A program made the translations under genes and the position numbers. Under the pieces are notes generated by a model, which did not search any database, had not been told where the DNA came from, and saw nothing but the letters and a program-made list of their open reading frames with translations. Shown here piece after piece: positions 1 through 10,100 of a stretch of DNA of 64,000 nt (within the stretch, counting starts at the first letter, position 1; each line of letters begins with the position of its first letter). The stretch is from the NCBI GenBank assembly GCA_016858145.1, contig JAEHOE010000216.1, positions 1-64,000 of the forward strand, written 5' to 3'. The DNA comes from Edaphochlamys debaryana (Eukaryota; Chlorophyta; Chlorophyceae; Chlamydomonadales).

Positions 1-572
1 AGAAGCGCGGTTAAGACCCCCTGCCGTACTGCTCGTATATCCGTGTCAACAGGTCGTGTGAGTCATCCTCCCGTACCGTACAGCAAGACACATCGTCGGT
101 GGTTCATATCTGCACGGCCCCTGGTCGTAACCCCCAGGCACCGCCGCCTCTCTCTCTCTCCTCCGCAGGCCTCCCACCTTCCGTGTGACCCCTGCCCCCC
201 TCCCGCAGCAGCAGGACACCCTCAGGTCCCCTGCTTGCGTGACAACAACCCCGACACTTGGACAGGTAGAAGAGGCGGTTAAGACCCCCTACCTGAGCCC
301 TACACGCTTCCGCACCTCATAAAGTACGCTTCCGCAAAGCCTACCTTCAACCCCAAGGCCCCTGGATCGTCTGTCCAGGCCCAAGCCGCAACCCACTAGC
401 GCCTAGTTGTGTCTTCACACACACTATAGCGCCAGCTGTGCGATCCTAGGGCACGGACCGTTAGTCACCAGTGGTAACCTCCTGCAAGTAAGTGGACACG
501 CATCTACGGGTAGTATCCGCGCGAAAAATTTTGGGGTGGTTACCCCACTTGGTGGACCACACGCTCCGCCGT
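1..572 (+). repeat. 5' LTR, 3' part only
   Basis: Matches about 22396-22969 almost base for base. The differences seen are a 1-nt indel near the window edge, a 2-nt indel near 208 and a 1-nt indel in a C run near 545. Homology stops exactly before TGGTAGCGGGACC at 573. The end is not the canonical CA. Confidence 0.92.
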
Positions 573-590
573 TGGTAGCGGGACCTTGGA
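573..590 (+). other. Primer binding site (candidate)
   Basis: The sequence starting TGGTAGCGGGACC begins directly after the LTR homology ends. TGG is complementary to a tRNA 3' CCA, and the following bases would pair with the acceptor/T-arm of the primer tRNA. The tRNA species is not identified. Confidence 0.6.
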
Positions 591-857
591 TCACAGCTGC
601 GCCAGTGGATCCTGCGTGCAGCAAGTTACGCATCTCAACCCGTCAGCGCCGACTGCAGCGGTAGCCCGGGCAAGGGCGTACAGCCAGCTCGTGTTTGTGT
701 TTCTCTTTCCCCCGCTCTAACAGCAGCGAGGGCTCGTAACCAAGCCTCAGCGAGGCTCAGGGACAAGAGCACCCCTCAGGGTAACCTCTGCGTGCTTCCG
801 TCTCCCTCCCCTCCCTCCCCTACCAAAACCCCGCAGGCCTTCCGCTCAAGTACCATC

Positions 858-3800
858 ATGGAGCGAGGCCTGACGCCCTCAGCCCTCAACTCGCTGACCG
901 TATTCGACCCCCGGTCCACGTCCGCTGCGGACTGGCTGGATCAGGTTGAGCGGCACAGCGAGGCCTTCCGTTGGACCGAGGCGGACCGACTAACGGCCGC
1001 GCGGTGCCGACTGGGACCAGACGCCTCGGCTTGGGCCAAGTGCGTTCCCCAACGGCTTTCCAATTGGGTGGATTTCCGCGCTGCGCTGACTGAACGTTAC
1101 GCAGTGCGCGACGAGGTGCTGTATTTCCGCCTTGCAAACTGTCGGCAAGGCAAGAGGGAATCTGTGCGTGACTACGCTGATCGTTTCCGTGGCTTGCTAA
1201 CGCAGCTGGGAATAGACAGCGCTGTGGACCTCAGTCACATGCACAACTTTATACGGGGCCTACATCCTGAAGTCCAAGACAAGATGTACCTCTTCCGGCC
1301 CCGCAATTTGGAATCAGCTATTGATTGCGCAAGCTATGCGGCGGAAAACGCTAAGTACCCCCGGAGCGACGGGGATACCGACGACGTTAACCGCGAGCCG
1401 CGCTCCCCTCGTTTCGTGCCCCCTCCTCAGGCGCCTACTTCGAGTCGCAACGACCGACCTTCTCGTGATCAAGGCGACAACAACGGCAAGACTCGTTCGT
1501 ACGACGCCCCGAGACCGGCACGGCCGAACCCCGCGCCCGAGCCCGCACGTCGCGAGCCCCGCGCGCGCTGGCCGGACAAGGGTGAGCGCCGCTTCAATGG
1601 CAACAACAACAGCAACTCCGGCCCAAGGGCAACTTCAACATCTCAAGCCCGTGTCGACCGAGCAGCGTTCAACGACATGAACCGGCGCCTGGAGCAGCTG
1701 ACCCTCGCCGTCATCGGCGACCGTGAGGCCAGGCCTAACCCCCCTCGCGGGCCCCCTCCGCGCAGGCCTGTCCCTCGCTCCTTCGCCCCCCCACAGGCTC
1801 GACGCGCCAACAACACCATCTACCTGGTTGAGACCGATCCAACTCCGGCGCCTCGCCTCCAGCCTCGTGGGCGGACGACACCTTCCTCTCCTCGCTACCT
1901 CACACGCGGTGAGTCTGTGTGGGAGGCTGATTCTTGGTGCTCCATGTCAGGCACACGGACCTTTGCCTCCCCCGAGGAAGAAATCTTCCACATGTATCAG
2001 CAATGGGACCCAGAGGTGTACATGAAGAGGGTCGGGGAGTTTGAGAACACCACCTTGCCTCGCAAGCGGGTAGCCTTTTCCCCTGACCCTGTACCTTCTG
2101 GGGGCGGCAACCGTTCTGGACAGCCTCTGCAGTCAGCCCTCAAGCCTCCTGCCCTCTCCTCCCAGGGCACCGGCTCAGGGCCCATGCCCTCCGGTGGCCC
2201 CCGTCCAGACCAAGGCCCCCTCTTGTCCCGTTCTCCCAGTGCCCCCCTTCCCCCAGGTGTACCCCCAAGCGTACCCCCCAGACAACCGTCACTCCCCAGT
2301 AAGCCGGGTGCCTACGGCCCCGCGCAAGACTGGAAGAGCGATCGGGGCAAGTACCAACCTTCTTCACCTTCGGGGCGGGGGCAGGGATGGCAACGCTCCG
2401 ACTCCCCCAGGGGCCATGGTGACGGAAGGCCCCCGGGCTCTCCCCACCGCAGCGCCCCTGGCCAGGAGAAGGGGTCCGACCGAAACTGGAAGACCAGGAA
2501 GCCGGGCGACCCTTTGGGCCGCACGGACCCTGTGCCCTCCACGGACCCTCTGGACGCGGAACGCCAGCTGACAGCGGACATTGTGAACAAGGTGGTGCGG
2601 CATGCCGTACCCCTTGGGTCCCTGACCAGCCTGAACATTGCTAACGTGTTCAGTCGGGTGTGCGCACAACTGCAGGCTCTCCTGCGCAAGTCCGCACACC
2701 ACCCACCGGCCACCGTCTCCCTTGTCCAACAACCCCGCGCGTCCTCGTCCCCTGATGATTGGCTGGAGGCCCTGTGGAGCAAGGCCGCACGGGTTGACCC
2801 TGCCGGCCCCTACACGCCCATGGCCCTCGCCGCTTCCGGGCACGACACGGACGGCCGCCAGTACCGCGTGTGCCGAGCCCTTATCAAGGTTCGCGACGCC
2901 GAAGGGACATGGCTCACCCTGATCGCCGTGATCGATAGTGGCGCCAGCGTCAGCATGATATCCACTTCAGCCCTACGCAAGCTGCGGTTACTGGACGTGG
3001 TGGAGCCTACCGACATGACCTTTAGTAATGCCGACGGCTCCCGTACGCCCGCCAGCGGCCACGTGCGGAATCTCTGCGTCAGTACCGGCGACATGAGCTT
3101 CTCAATCAGCCCCTTCGTCTCCAACTCCTTGGGGTATGAAGTGCTGTTGGGATGCGATTACCTGGACGCCGCCCAAGCAGACATTTCGTACAAACGGCAA
3201 GTACTGGAGTACACCAACGACCGTGGAACCCGATCTACTCTCCCCATCGACTTCATGAGCACTCCCGTGGCCCCCGTGCTAGCCTGGGAGACCGCTTCGT
3301 CCGACTACTCAGACAGCGAGATCTTCATGGTGGACGTGGCAGGTCCAAGCACCACCCCGTCTCCCCCTCCTCCACCTTCCGCTCCCGCAGACGCCGCAGC
3401 GTCGGCATCCTCTTCTCTCTCCGCCTCCCTCGCCCAGTTACGCCGCGCTCACATCCGCGCCACCATGACCCGCCTACCGAAGGACGACGCCTCAGCCAAG
3501 CTCACCATGACTCGGGTGGCCCTGGGGGCGGCAGCACGCAAGAACAGTAGCATACGGGCGGCGGAAAACGCCGCCAGAAAGCTACTATGTGAAGCCGTGA
3601 CCCACTTGGCTGCTGCCAAGGCCTGCCGACTGGACCGGGACGAGTCCGCCTTCCAGGCATGGACGATGGCCGGGAGCACCTACTATGATTGGGGCGAGTG
3701 GTTGAAGGACCTGAACGCAACAGGATGTGGTACGGACGAGCGAGCCCCCTCTGGCGTGCCCGAGACGACCACCCCCGCGCCGCCCCTCTGGGACTTCGAG

Positions 3801-4895
3801 GCGGAGGCCATCCACCGTTTCATGTACCGTGGCGATGTGGTCTTAACGCGGCCAGGCGATGTTCCCCGACCGGAGCCGCGGGAATGCGATGGGTGCAAGC
3901 TCTGGGCTGCTCAAGCCGTCAAGGACTACTTGAACCAAGTCGCCCCCAGCTCACCCTCGCCCCCGCCGACAGCCCCCGCGGAGCCACCCAGTTCTCCCCT
4001 CGCCCCTGAGGCAGAATTGGAACTGGAAGTAAGACGATTACTGCAACGGGCGGAACGGCTGGAGGCGGCTGGGGCTGAAAGCGCACGACGACATGAGGCG
4101 GACCTACAACAGCTGCGACTCCAAACCGCCCAGGCTTTCTTACCCCGCGTGAAGGAAGCCGCGGCTCAGGTCTTCCTGGTAGCGACCAGGGGAAGCCTCG
4201 AGGCGGCCAGCAGGGGCAGCTGTGAGATAACACCCGAAGAGACACGAAGCGCAGCGGAAGCACTGGGCCTGACACCATCCGCACTGGACGGCTCAACCGA
4301 CACTGCACTGATGGGTCGCGCCCGGTTCCGCCTTCCCCTCGACCTCTCCGGGTTGGACGAGAGGGTCATTGAGGCGTCCCAGCTTATCAACGCTGAGGTA
4401 GAGCAGTTGGCCAATTGGGCATGCCTGGTCCTCAGGGCCTACCCGCAGCTCAGGGCCTCTGACCGCATCACTGCCCACGCCGCGCCTCTCGCGTCATCCG
4501 CCCCCCTTCCATCTCCCCTGCCCCTACTCAGCACGGCGCCAGCCCCCACCGCGCCACTCGTCGCCGAGTTCCCAGCACCAGAGGCGCCCGGGAAACAGTC
4601 CGCAACTTCGCCAAAGACCGCCGCGCCGCCCTCCCCTGGGGGAGAGGCGGCGGATCGTCTCGCATCACCCTCTTCGGACAAGGAGCCGCCCCCGCTTCGC
4701 GTACGGAAGCTCCCTCCTGACCCTGTCACGGATCCCGAGCAGTACCGCGAGTTCAAGATTGGTTGGCTACAGCAGCATGTTCACGAGAACATGATGAATG
4801 CTTCCATTTGCGAGCCCATGTCCCACCTTCCTTGCCATACAGGAAAATGTTGGTGTCGTGTGGCATGCGCAACATGGCGGCACGGGCCAAGATGA
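858..4895 (+). CDS. gag: Gag with embedded retropepsin and first linker module
   Basis: The frame is open from 792, but the first ATG in good context is at 858 and begins MERGLTPSALNSL. Residues about 5-130 resemble a retrotransposon Gag capsid domain (DWLDQVE, RYAVRDEVLYFRL, VRDYADRFRGLL). A long Pro/Ser/Arg-rich stretch follows, with no CCHC knuckle seen. Around residue 693 is VIDSGASVSMIS, a retropepsin active site, with the closing VLLGCDYLD about 70 residues later. After this come a Pro-rich spacer and a helical module ending in ATGCGTDE (about 3430-3743), which recurs downstream. The last ~30 codons look non-coding, and module homology continues in another frame, so the stop at 4895 is probably the product of a frame break or unspliced intron. 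Capsid formation and polyprotein cleavage are inferred from family. Confidence 0.85.
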   Translation: MERGLTPSALNSLTVFDPRSTSAADWLDQVERHSEAFRWTEADRLTAARCRLGPDASAWAKCVPQRLSNWVDFRAALTERYAVRDEVLYFRLANCRQGKRESVRDYADRFRGLLTQLGIDSAVDLSHMHNFIRGLHPEVQDKMYLFRPRNLESAIDCASYAAENAKYPRSDGDTDDVNREPRSPRFVPPPQAPTSSRNDRPSRDQGDNNGKTRSYDAPRPARPNPAPEPARREPRARWPDKGERRFNGNNNSNSGPRATSTSQARVDRAAFNDMNRRLEQLTLAVIGDREARPNPPRGPPPRRPVPRSFAPPQARRANNTIYLVETDPTPAPRLQPRGRTTPSSPRYLTRGESVWEADSWCSMSGTRTFASPEEEIFHMYQQWDPEVYMKRVGEFENTTLPRKRVAFSPDPVPSGGGNRSGQPLQSALKPPALSSQGTGSGPMPSGGPRPDQGPLLSRSPSAPLPPGVPPSVPPRQPSLPSKPGAYGPAQDWKSDRGKYQPSSPSGRGQGWQRSDSPRGHGDGRPPGSPHRSAPGQEKGSDRNWKTRKPGDPLGRTDPVPSTDPLDAERQLTADIVNKVVRHAVPLGSLTSLNIANVFSRVCAQLQALLRKSAHHPPATVSLVQQPRASSSPDDWLEALWSKAARVDPAGPYTPMALAASGHDTDGRQYRVCRALIKVRDAEGTWLTLIAVIDSGASVSMISTSALRKLRLLDVVEPTDMTFSNADGSRTPASGHVRNLCVSTGDMSFSISPFVSNSLGYEVLLGCDYLDAAQADISYKRQVLEYTNDRGTRSTLPIDFMSTPVAPVLAWETASSDYSDSEIFMVDVAGPSTTPSPPPPPSAPADAAASASSSLSASLAQLRRAHIRATMTRLPKDDASAKLTMTRVALGAAARKNSSIRAAENAARKLLCEAVTHLAAAKACRLDRDESAFQAWTMAGSTYYDWGEWLKDLNATGCGTDERAPSGVPETTTPAPPLWDFEAEAIHRFMYRGDVVLTRPGDVPRPEPRECDGCKLWAAQAVKDYLNQVAPSSPSPPPTAPAEPPSSPLAPEAELELEVRRLLQRAERLEAAGAESARRHEADLQQLRLQTAQAFLPRVKEAAAQVFLVATRGSLEAASRGSCEITPEETRSAAEALGLTPSALDGSTDTALMGRARFRLPLDLSGLDERVIEASQLINAEVEQLANWACLVLRAYPQLRASDRITAHAAPLASSAPLPSPLPLLSTAPAPTAPLVAEFPAPEAPGKQSATSPKTAAPPSPGGEAADRLASPSSDKEPPPLRVRKLPPDPVTDPEQYREFKIGWLQQHVHENMMNASICEPMSHLPCHTGKCWCRVACATWRHGPR

Positions 4896-6506
4896 ACCAA
4901 GCTGGCATCTACCTTCGGGCTGCTTATCAGCTGTGTTCTACGTCGATGACATCATAGCCACCAACCGTTATGAAGTGGAGGCCTCCTACTCCCTGGGGGG
5001 GTGGAACTTTTGCCCGGACAGGGAACGATGGATGGCCCGAGCCAATGCGGAGGGCTGCGGCACCGACTTCTACAACCCCGGGAGCCCCAGCGAGCCCTCA
5101 TATCCCACGGCAGTAGCGGTGCTCAAGGAACACGAGGTCAAGTACCTGCTCACACGCCTCAGCTCGCCAACCCCGGGTTCCCCGCGCCGCGTGTGCCATG
5201 GGCACCGCTTTCCCCCGCTCCCGCGTCACCCACTCCAGACCTCAAGGCCGGAGCTCAGCATCATTGAAACAGCAAGGCAAGGGAAAGGGCAACACATGGA
5301 AGCAGGCCCGAAAGCACAAGACCGGCTATGCGGGCGGAGCAGGCATCATGATGATGACTGATGGCACGACACCGTCTTTCCTCATCCCTGACCAGCAGGG
5401 CCCGTGGACCCGCAAGTACCTCCTGCCCGCCCTCGGCTCAGACCTCAAGTGGACCGACAGCGAGGCCGAGCAGCTACGCCACCACCTTGCATTCGCTGCC
5501 CGGACCGACTCCACCGCCCGCCGAGGACTGAACGTGGCACGCAGCCACTTCCACCGCATCCTTGCCGAGTTGTCCGACGCACGTGCCTGCTGGAGGCGGT
5601 CCAGGGACAGCGTACGGCGAGCCTGGGATTGTGCGGGTTACAAGCATTTTCCCCGAATTCTCGGATTGGCTCAAGGCCGTCAAGAGTACTGGGTGTGGAC
5701 TGGGGCCCTGCTGCCCTTGGATCCGGGGGATTCGGAAGCCTGTTGGCCTCAAGGCCAACTGACCTTCTTCCCAGCTCCTGGGACCTTTCCGCCCTCATGT
5801 ACGGCGCCCTGGACGACCTGACAACGGAGGAGGGTGAGCTCTGGTCCGCACAAGGCAGCCGAGGAGACGCAGGTGTAGCCATGATGACGGAGAAACCGGC
5901 TACAGCCCCCCGTCTGACACGGCCCCCGCTTCCCCTCGACCCTTCGGCCACACGAGTCGAACCAGAGGCATGGGGACCTTCCCGAGCCCCTCAGCGCCCC
6001 GGACCATGACGCCCTAGACGCCGCCCTCAACGCCAAGTTGAACTCGGGTCGGCCATGGCATACGTGCGCCGGGTCCGCGCATATCGTAAGGTGTTTGGCT
6101 AACGCTGCGCACCACGACAGCAATCGGACGCCAAGAGGAGAACAAGGGCCCGAGCTCACCTCCACGCTGCGTGCGCTGCGCTAACCGCCTCCACGGCCCG
6201 TCACCAGCGCGCGCAACATTGGGTTGAGAAAGCTTGGGAGCAAGGCGGCCAGAACTTCTACCCCGCAGCCACAAACTGGCACGCAGCGGTACAAGCCTCT
6301 GGTTGCGGCCTAGGACCCTGTCGCCCTTGGGTACCCAACGACGCCGAGTGCTGCCGTCCCAAGCACCCTCTTTCCCCCCGCGCAGGTAGCCCTCCTTACC
6401 GCCTTCGTCCAGCAGCCTTCGCCCTCACCGTCAACTTCATCTCCAGAGCCACTCGCCGGGTCCAACCGCTCAGCCCTCAAGCGCCCTAACCCGACGCTCG
6501 CAGGTC
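4896..6506 (+). pseudogene. Frame-broken helical linker modules between Gag and Pro
   Basis: Conserved protein pieces continue here but hop between frames. One piece runs near 4865-4935 (MAARAKMNQAGIYLRAAYQ), the next near 4940-5130 (RWMARANAEGCGTD), the next from 5198 to about 5650. It then shifts near a T4C4 run at about 5650 to give WLKAVKSTGCGLGPCCPW, and another shift near 6180 precedes WHAAVQASGCGLGPCRPW at about 6270-6330. Each piece matches the module seen intact in Gag and in the ORFs downstream. Either this copy has decayed here, or introns or programmed shifts are used, or the assembly has indel errors. The near-identical LTRs make simple age decay less likely. Confidence 0.6.
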
Positions 6507-7196
6507 ATGTGGACCATTGGCCGCCCTACGCGAGCGACCCGTCTCTCCACCCCCCGAAGGCCACCCCTCTGGCACCTTCTGGGCGGGGTTTACAACCGGA
6601 GCCAACAGACATCAACGCTCACGTATGGTTCGTCAAACTACTCCGACTCGCGCCTCGACCCCTCACACCGGCTTACCCCCAGTGACTGGTCCCGCATGGA
6701 GACCACGCTCAACGCTGCCTGTGAGTTCGCCCACACCTCTGCCCGCACACGACGAGCGGCCGAGCTGTTAATGGTGGACGCCAGTACCCAGTTGGCGTTG
6801 GCAAAGGAGCTCAAGCTGGAAGCCCGCCGCCTCCTCGACCAAGCCTGGGTCGTGGCCGGGCACAAGGTGTGCGCCGACCGGGCTTACTGGTACCAGAAGG
6901 TGACCGAGCCAGGCCTGGCCAGCCCCGGCGTGCCTCCCTGGATCCATGGCGAGGACGCCATTCCTGATGGGCCCATCGCCAAGCTTAACTCCCGACAGCG
7001 TTGGGAGCTACACCAGTGCATCGACTTCGCAGGATACGGCAAGGGACGGCGGGAAGAGACCCCTGTGGACCCCCGTCGTACAACTCCCCCAGCCGCAGAC
7101 GTGTCCATGCTCTCAAGTGCCCCCGGCAGCCCTTTCAAGCCAGAGCCTGGGCCAGTCTTTCTTCGACATCGACTTCCCTTGGAGGGAGATGAGTGA
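6507..7196 (+). CDS. Linker polyprotein segment with one helical module
   Basis: A 229-aa open frame. Residues ~55-150 form an Ala/Leu-rich helical module (RRLLDQAWVVAGHK, AYWYQKV) aligning with the modules before and after, though the usual GCG is lost. The tail contains DVSMLSSAPGSP at about 7098-7133, one of the recurrent Met-rich boundary motifs. Its stop at 7194-7196 falls just where the next long frame opens, one base back, so the two are probably parts of a single polyprotein joined by a frameshift or separated by a recent 1-nt indel. The first ATG may not be a true start. Confidence 0.55.
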   Translation: MWTIGRPTRATRLSTPRRPPLWHLLGGVYNRSQQTSTLTYGSSNYSDSRLDPSHRLTPSDWSRMETTLNAACEFAHTSARTRRAAELLMVDASTQLALAKELKLEARRLLDQAWVVAGHKVCADRAYWYQKVTEPGLASPGVPPWIHGEDAIPDGPIAKLNSRQRWELHQCIDFAGYGKGRREETPVDPRRTTPPAADVSMLSSAPGSPFKPEPGPVFLRHRLPLEGDE

Positions 7197-10100
7197 GCTG
7201 GAGCGCCTACTCCCACACGCCCCCGCCTTCTCCTCCATCTCAGGGGCCGGACACCAGCGCGCCCGGCCCCCTGAGCACGTCGACTCCTCCTCAACCCCCG
7301 GCAGCCCCCAATCACGGGCCCCCTTCGCTTGAAGCCGAGATCACCGATGACGACCTTGACAGACTGCTGTCCGACTCTTCTCTCTCCGATGCACCGCCCC
7401 TACCAACCAAATGGTTTGAGGAGCCGGTGCCCCACGACCTGGCCACCCTTCCCGTGGCAGGCCGCTCCCTCGAACAGCACAAGGAATACATGCAGAACAT
7501 CACTTGCGCTGTTATCGACAGTCACGTGGCGCGGCTGGACCCTGGCATGACGTGGACACCTCAGCAGGATCATGAGATTGCCACGTGCCTCGTCCTGGCG
7601 GCCAATGACTGCGAGTCGGCACGCTGGCTGCGGCAGTCAGACCCGCTCGCCGGCACGCAGCCTTCACCCCATGCCAACACGGCCTCCAAGCTCCACCGTC
7701 GAGCTGAACGCTTGGTCCACCGTGCCTGGCAGCGGGGGGCCCGTTCCGTCTACCCTAAGCTGGAGTCCTGGCGCGGCGCCGTCAACAAGGTAGGCTGTGG
7801 ACTTGGAGCGCAGCGACCTTGGCGTCACAACTACTCGCCCGGACCCTCAGGCGCCGCACCACTTCCCCGGCAAGCCTTCCGCCTCCGTGACCTGGCAGGC
7901 ATGTTCGAACCCGAAGGTCCGTGGGGAACGCCGCCTTGGGTCCCAGTCACTCAGGACACCGGAGTCATGACCCTGACGGACGCAGCGCCGGCCTCCCCGC
8001 GCCCTGCGCACACCGTGCAGGCCCCCGTCATTCCGGCCCTCGAATCCTGGTTTGCCTCCCTCTCCCCTCGCCTGACTCCACTCCAGGTTCCCGGCGAGGA
8101 CGTCCCCACCCATGCTAACGCGTGCGGCATCGGAGCAACGAAGCCAAGCCCCAGCCCGGCCGAGCAGGCCGCGCCCGGAAGTTTGGCAGTCGCCCGCGAC
8201 TGGCCGAACCCGCGACACGACGAACCTTCGCTTGCCCCCTCGCCGGTTGACTCTACGAATACAGAAGAGATACTGGAAGGACTCTGCATGCTCGGAAGCC
8301 AGACAGCGCCGCCGCCGCAGGACTCCGAAGGCGAGGCCCCCGACATCGACATGGGCTCGCCGCTCGCGCCGCTTCAAGCGGGCGACGCGCACCAACTTCG
8401 TCGCCTGGCCTGCCGTTTCGCCCACGCCGCCGCAGATGAATGCACTATCGGTTTTGACCTGGGTCTGACCCCTCCGTTCAACGAGACAGCATCATCCCGC
8501 CGCCATCGCGAGGGCCACGCCGACTATCACCTTCAACGTGGAAACGCCATTTGGGACGTGGCACTACAACTGCGAGATATAGTCAACCAACCCTTCATGG
8601 TCAAGCTCGCGTGCAGTCGTACAAATCAAGCCGAGCCGTGCGAAACCGGCCCGTGGACCCCGGCCTCCAGCACGGTTCCCCCGCTTGTGGACTCTTCCCC
8701 CGGCTGCTGCATGATGACCTCCGACACCCCAGCCCAGCCTGTGTCCGTCACCTCACCACCAGCAAGCCCCGAGGCCCAGCAAGACTGGAAGCTTCTGCAA
8801 ACCCTGGTACTGCAGGCGGCGGAGGCTGAGGCATGGTGCGGGTTGCTGGACATCCCGCCGTCCGCGCGCGAGACCCCTTCACAGGCGGTAGCCAGACAGA
8901 ACGAGATGCAGGCGCGCCAAGCCATCGCGGTCCGAGCCAGGGCCGCCGCAGAAGACGCCTTCGCCGTCATACTCAACCGCAGAAGGTGGGCAATGGAGAA
9001 GGCAGTGCGCAGCGCTCCTGCCGCCAGCAGTAAGCGGCGTGTCGAGACTGCCCTGATCACTCCCCCACACGGTCGATGCATCGAGACCTCTGCCAACCCT
9101 ACGCCGTCCATCCAAGACCGTACCAACCAAGCCTCCCTCTTACCAGGACCCGTTCTCCCTTGCCTGCAGGATGACATCGTCGCCAGCCCTGCCGCCGCGC
9201 CCTTGGCTAATGGATCAGCTTGGATTGATAACTACCTTCGTGACCGGCTGGATTGGGAGATCGTATCCCGCGCCGTACGACGTGCTGCTGAGTCAGAAGC
9301 GCTCTACCGTGTGCTAGGCTACGAAGACACGTCCCACCTGTCCGAGGACCAGCTGCGCTACCGCCAGGTGGCCATCACCGGCCACAAGCGAGTGGCGGAC
9401 GGGGCAAGGGCCACAGCACGACACGTGCTCGAGGGCCTTGCAGCGCGCCTCCCCCACCTGGCGACCCAGCCGGCCATGCTGGGAGGCACGCTCATCCCCG
9501 TCACATTGACACCCGTGTCCCCTGTCGGTGCCGCTTCCGTCGAGAACGTGGTGACTTCGCCTCCTCCCACCTTTAACGCTCCGACCGCAGCCGCGGAAGC
9601 CTGCCCTTCCAGTACGGAGCTAGCTGAGAGCGAGGTGGCCATTGCCCTGCTACATCTCGCCGATGGCGCAACCAGTCCAGGAACCGCCCCCGCAGATGTA
9701 TCCATGATGCAGCCTCCACCGTCTGACCAAGACTGGACCGAGCGCACGAGGAGTGAGACAAACCCCCTCACGCAGCCCCTGACCGAGTCCCCCGTGGACA
9801 GCGCGGACGACAGCACCACCGCTCCCCGGACTCGCAGCACTCACCAATATCCCGTGGACGACAGTTACCTTTGGGCGCCCTACAGCTCTTCCTCCGGCAC
9901 CAGCCCCTCACTTCGAGACAGCCAGCGCCCGGGAGCCCCCTGGGCATCGGAAACCGCAACCACCATCCGACACCCTAGCGGATTCAGCCGCCCCCGGCCC
10001 ACGCCCTTTGCTCAAATGCCTGGCGTCGTCACCAGCTCACACCTGGTGGCGCGCTGGCAGGAGCTCCGGGCACGGGGCCCGGTAGGCACCCCGCAGTTTC

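Noticed and set aside
7193..7243. A 51-nt intron (GTGAGC...CTCAG) joining the 6507-7196 and 7193-11203 frames.
   Set aside because: The junction does not keep the downstream frame; it runs into a stop soon after. A 1-nt shift explains the junction better.
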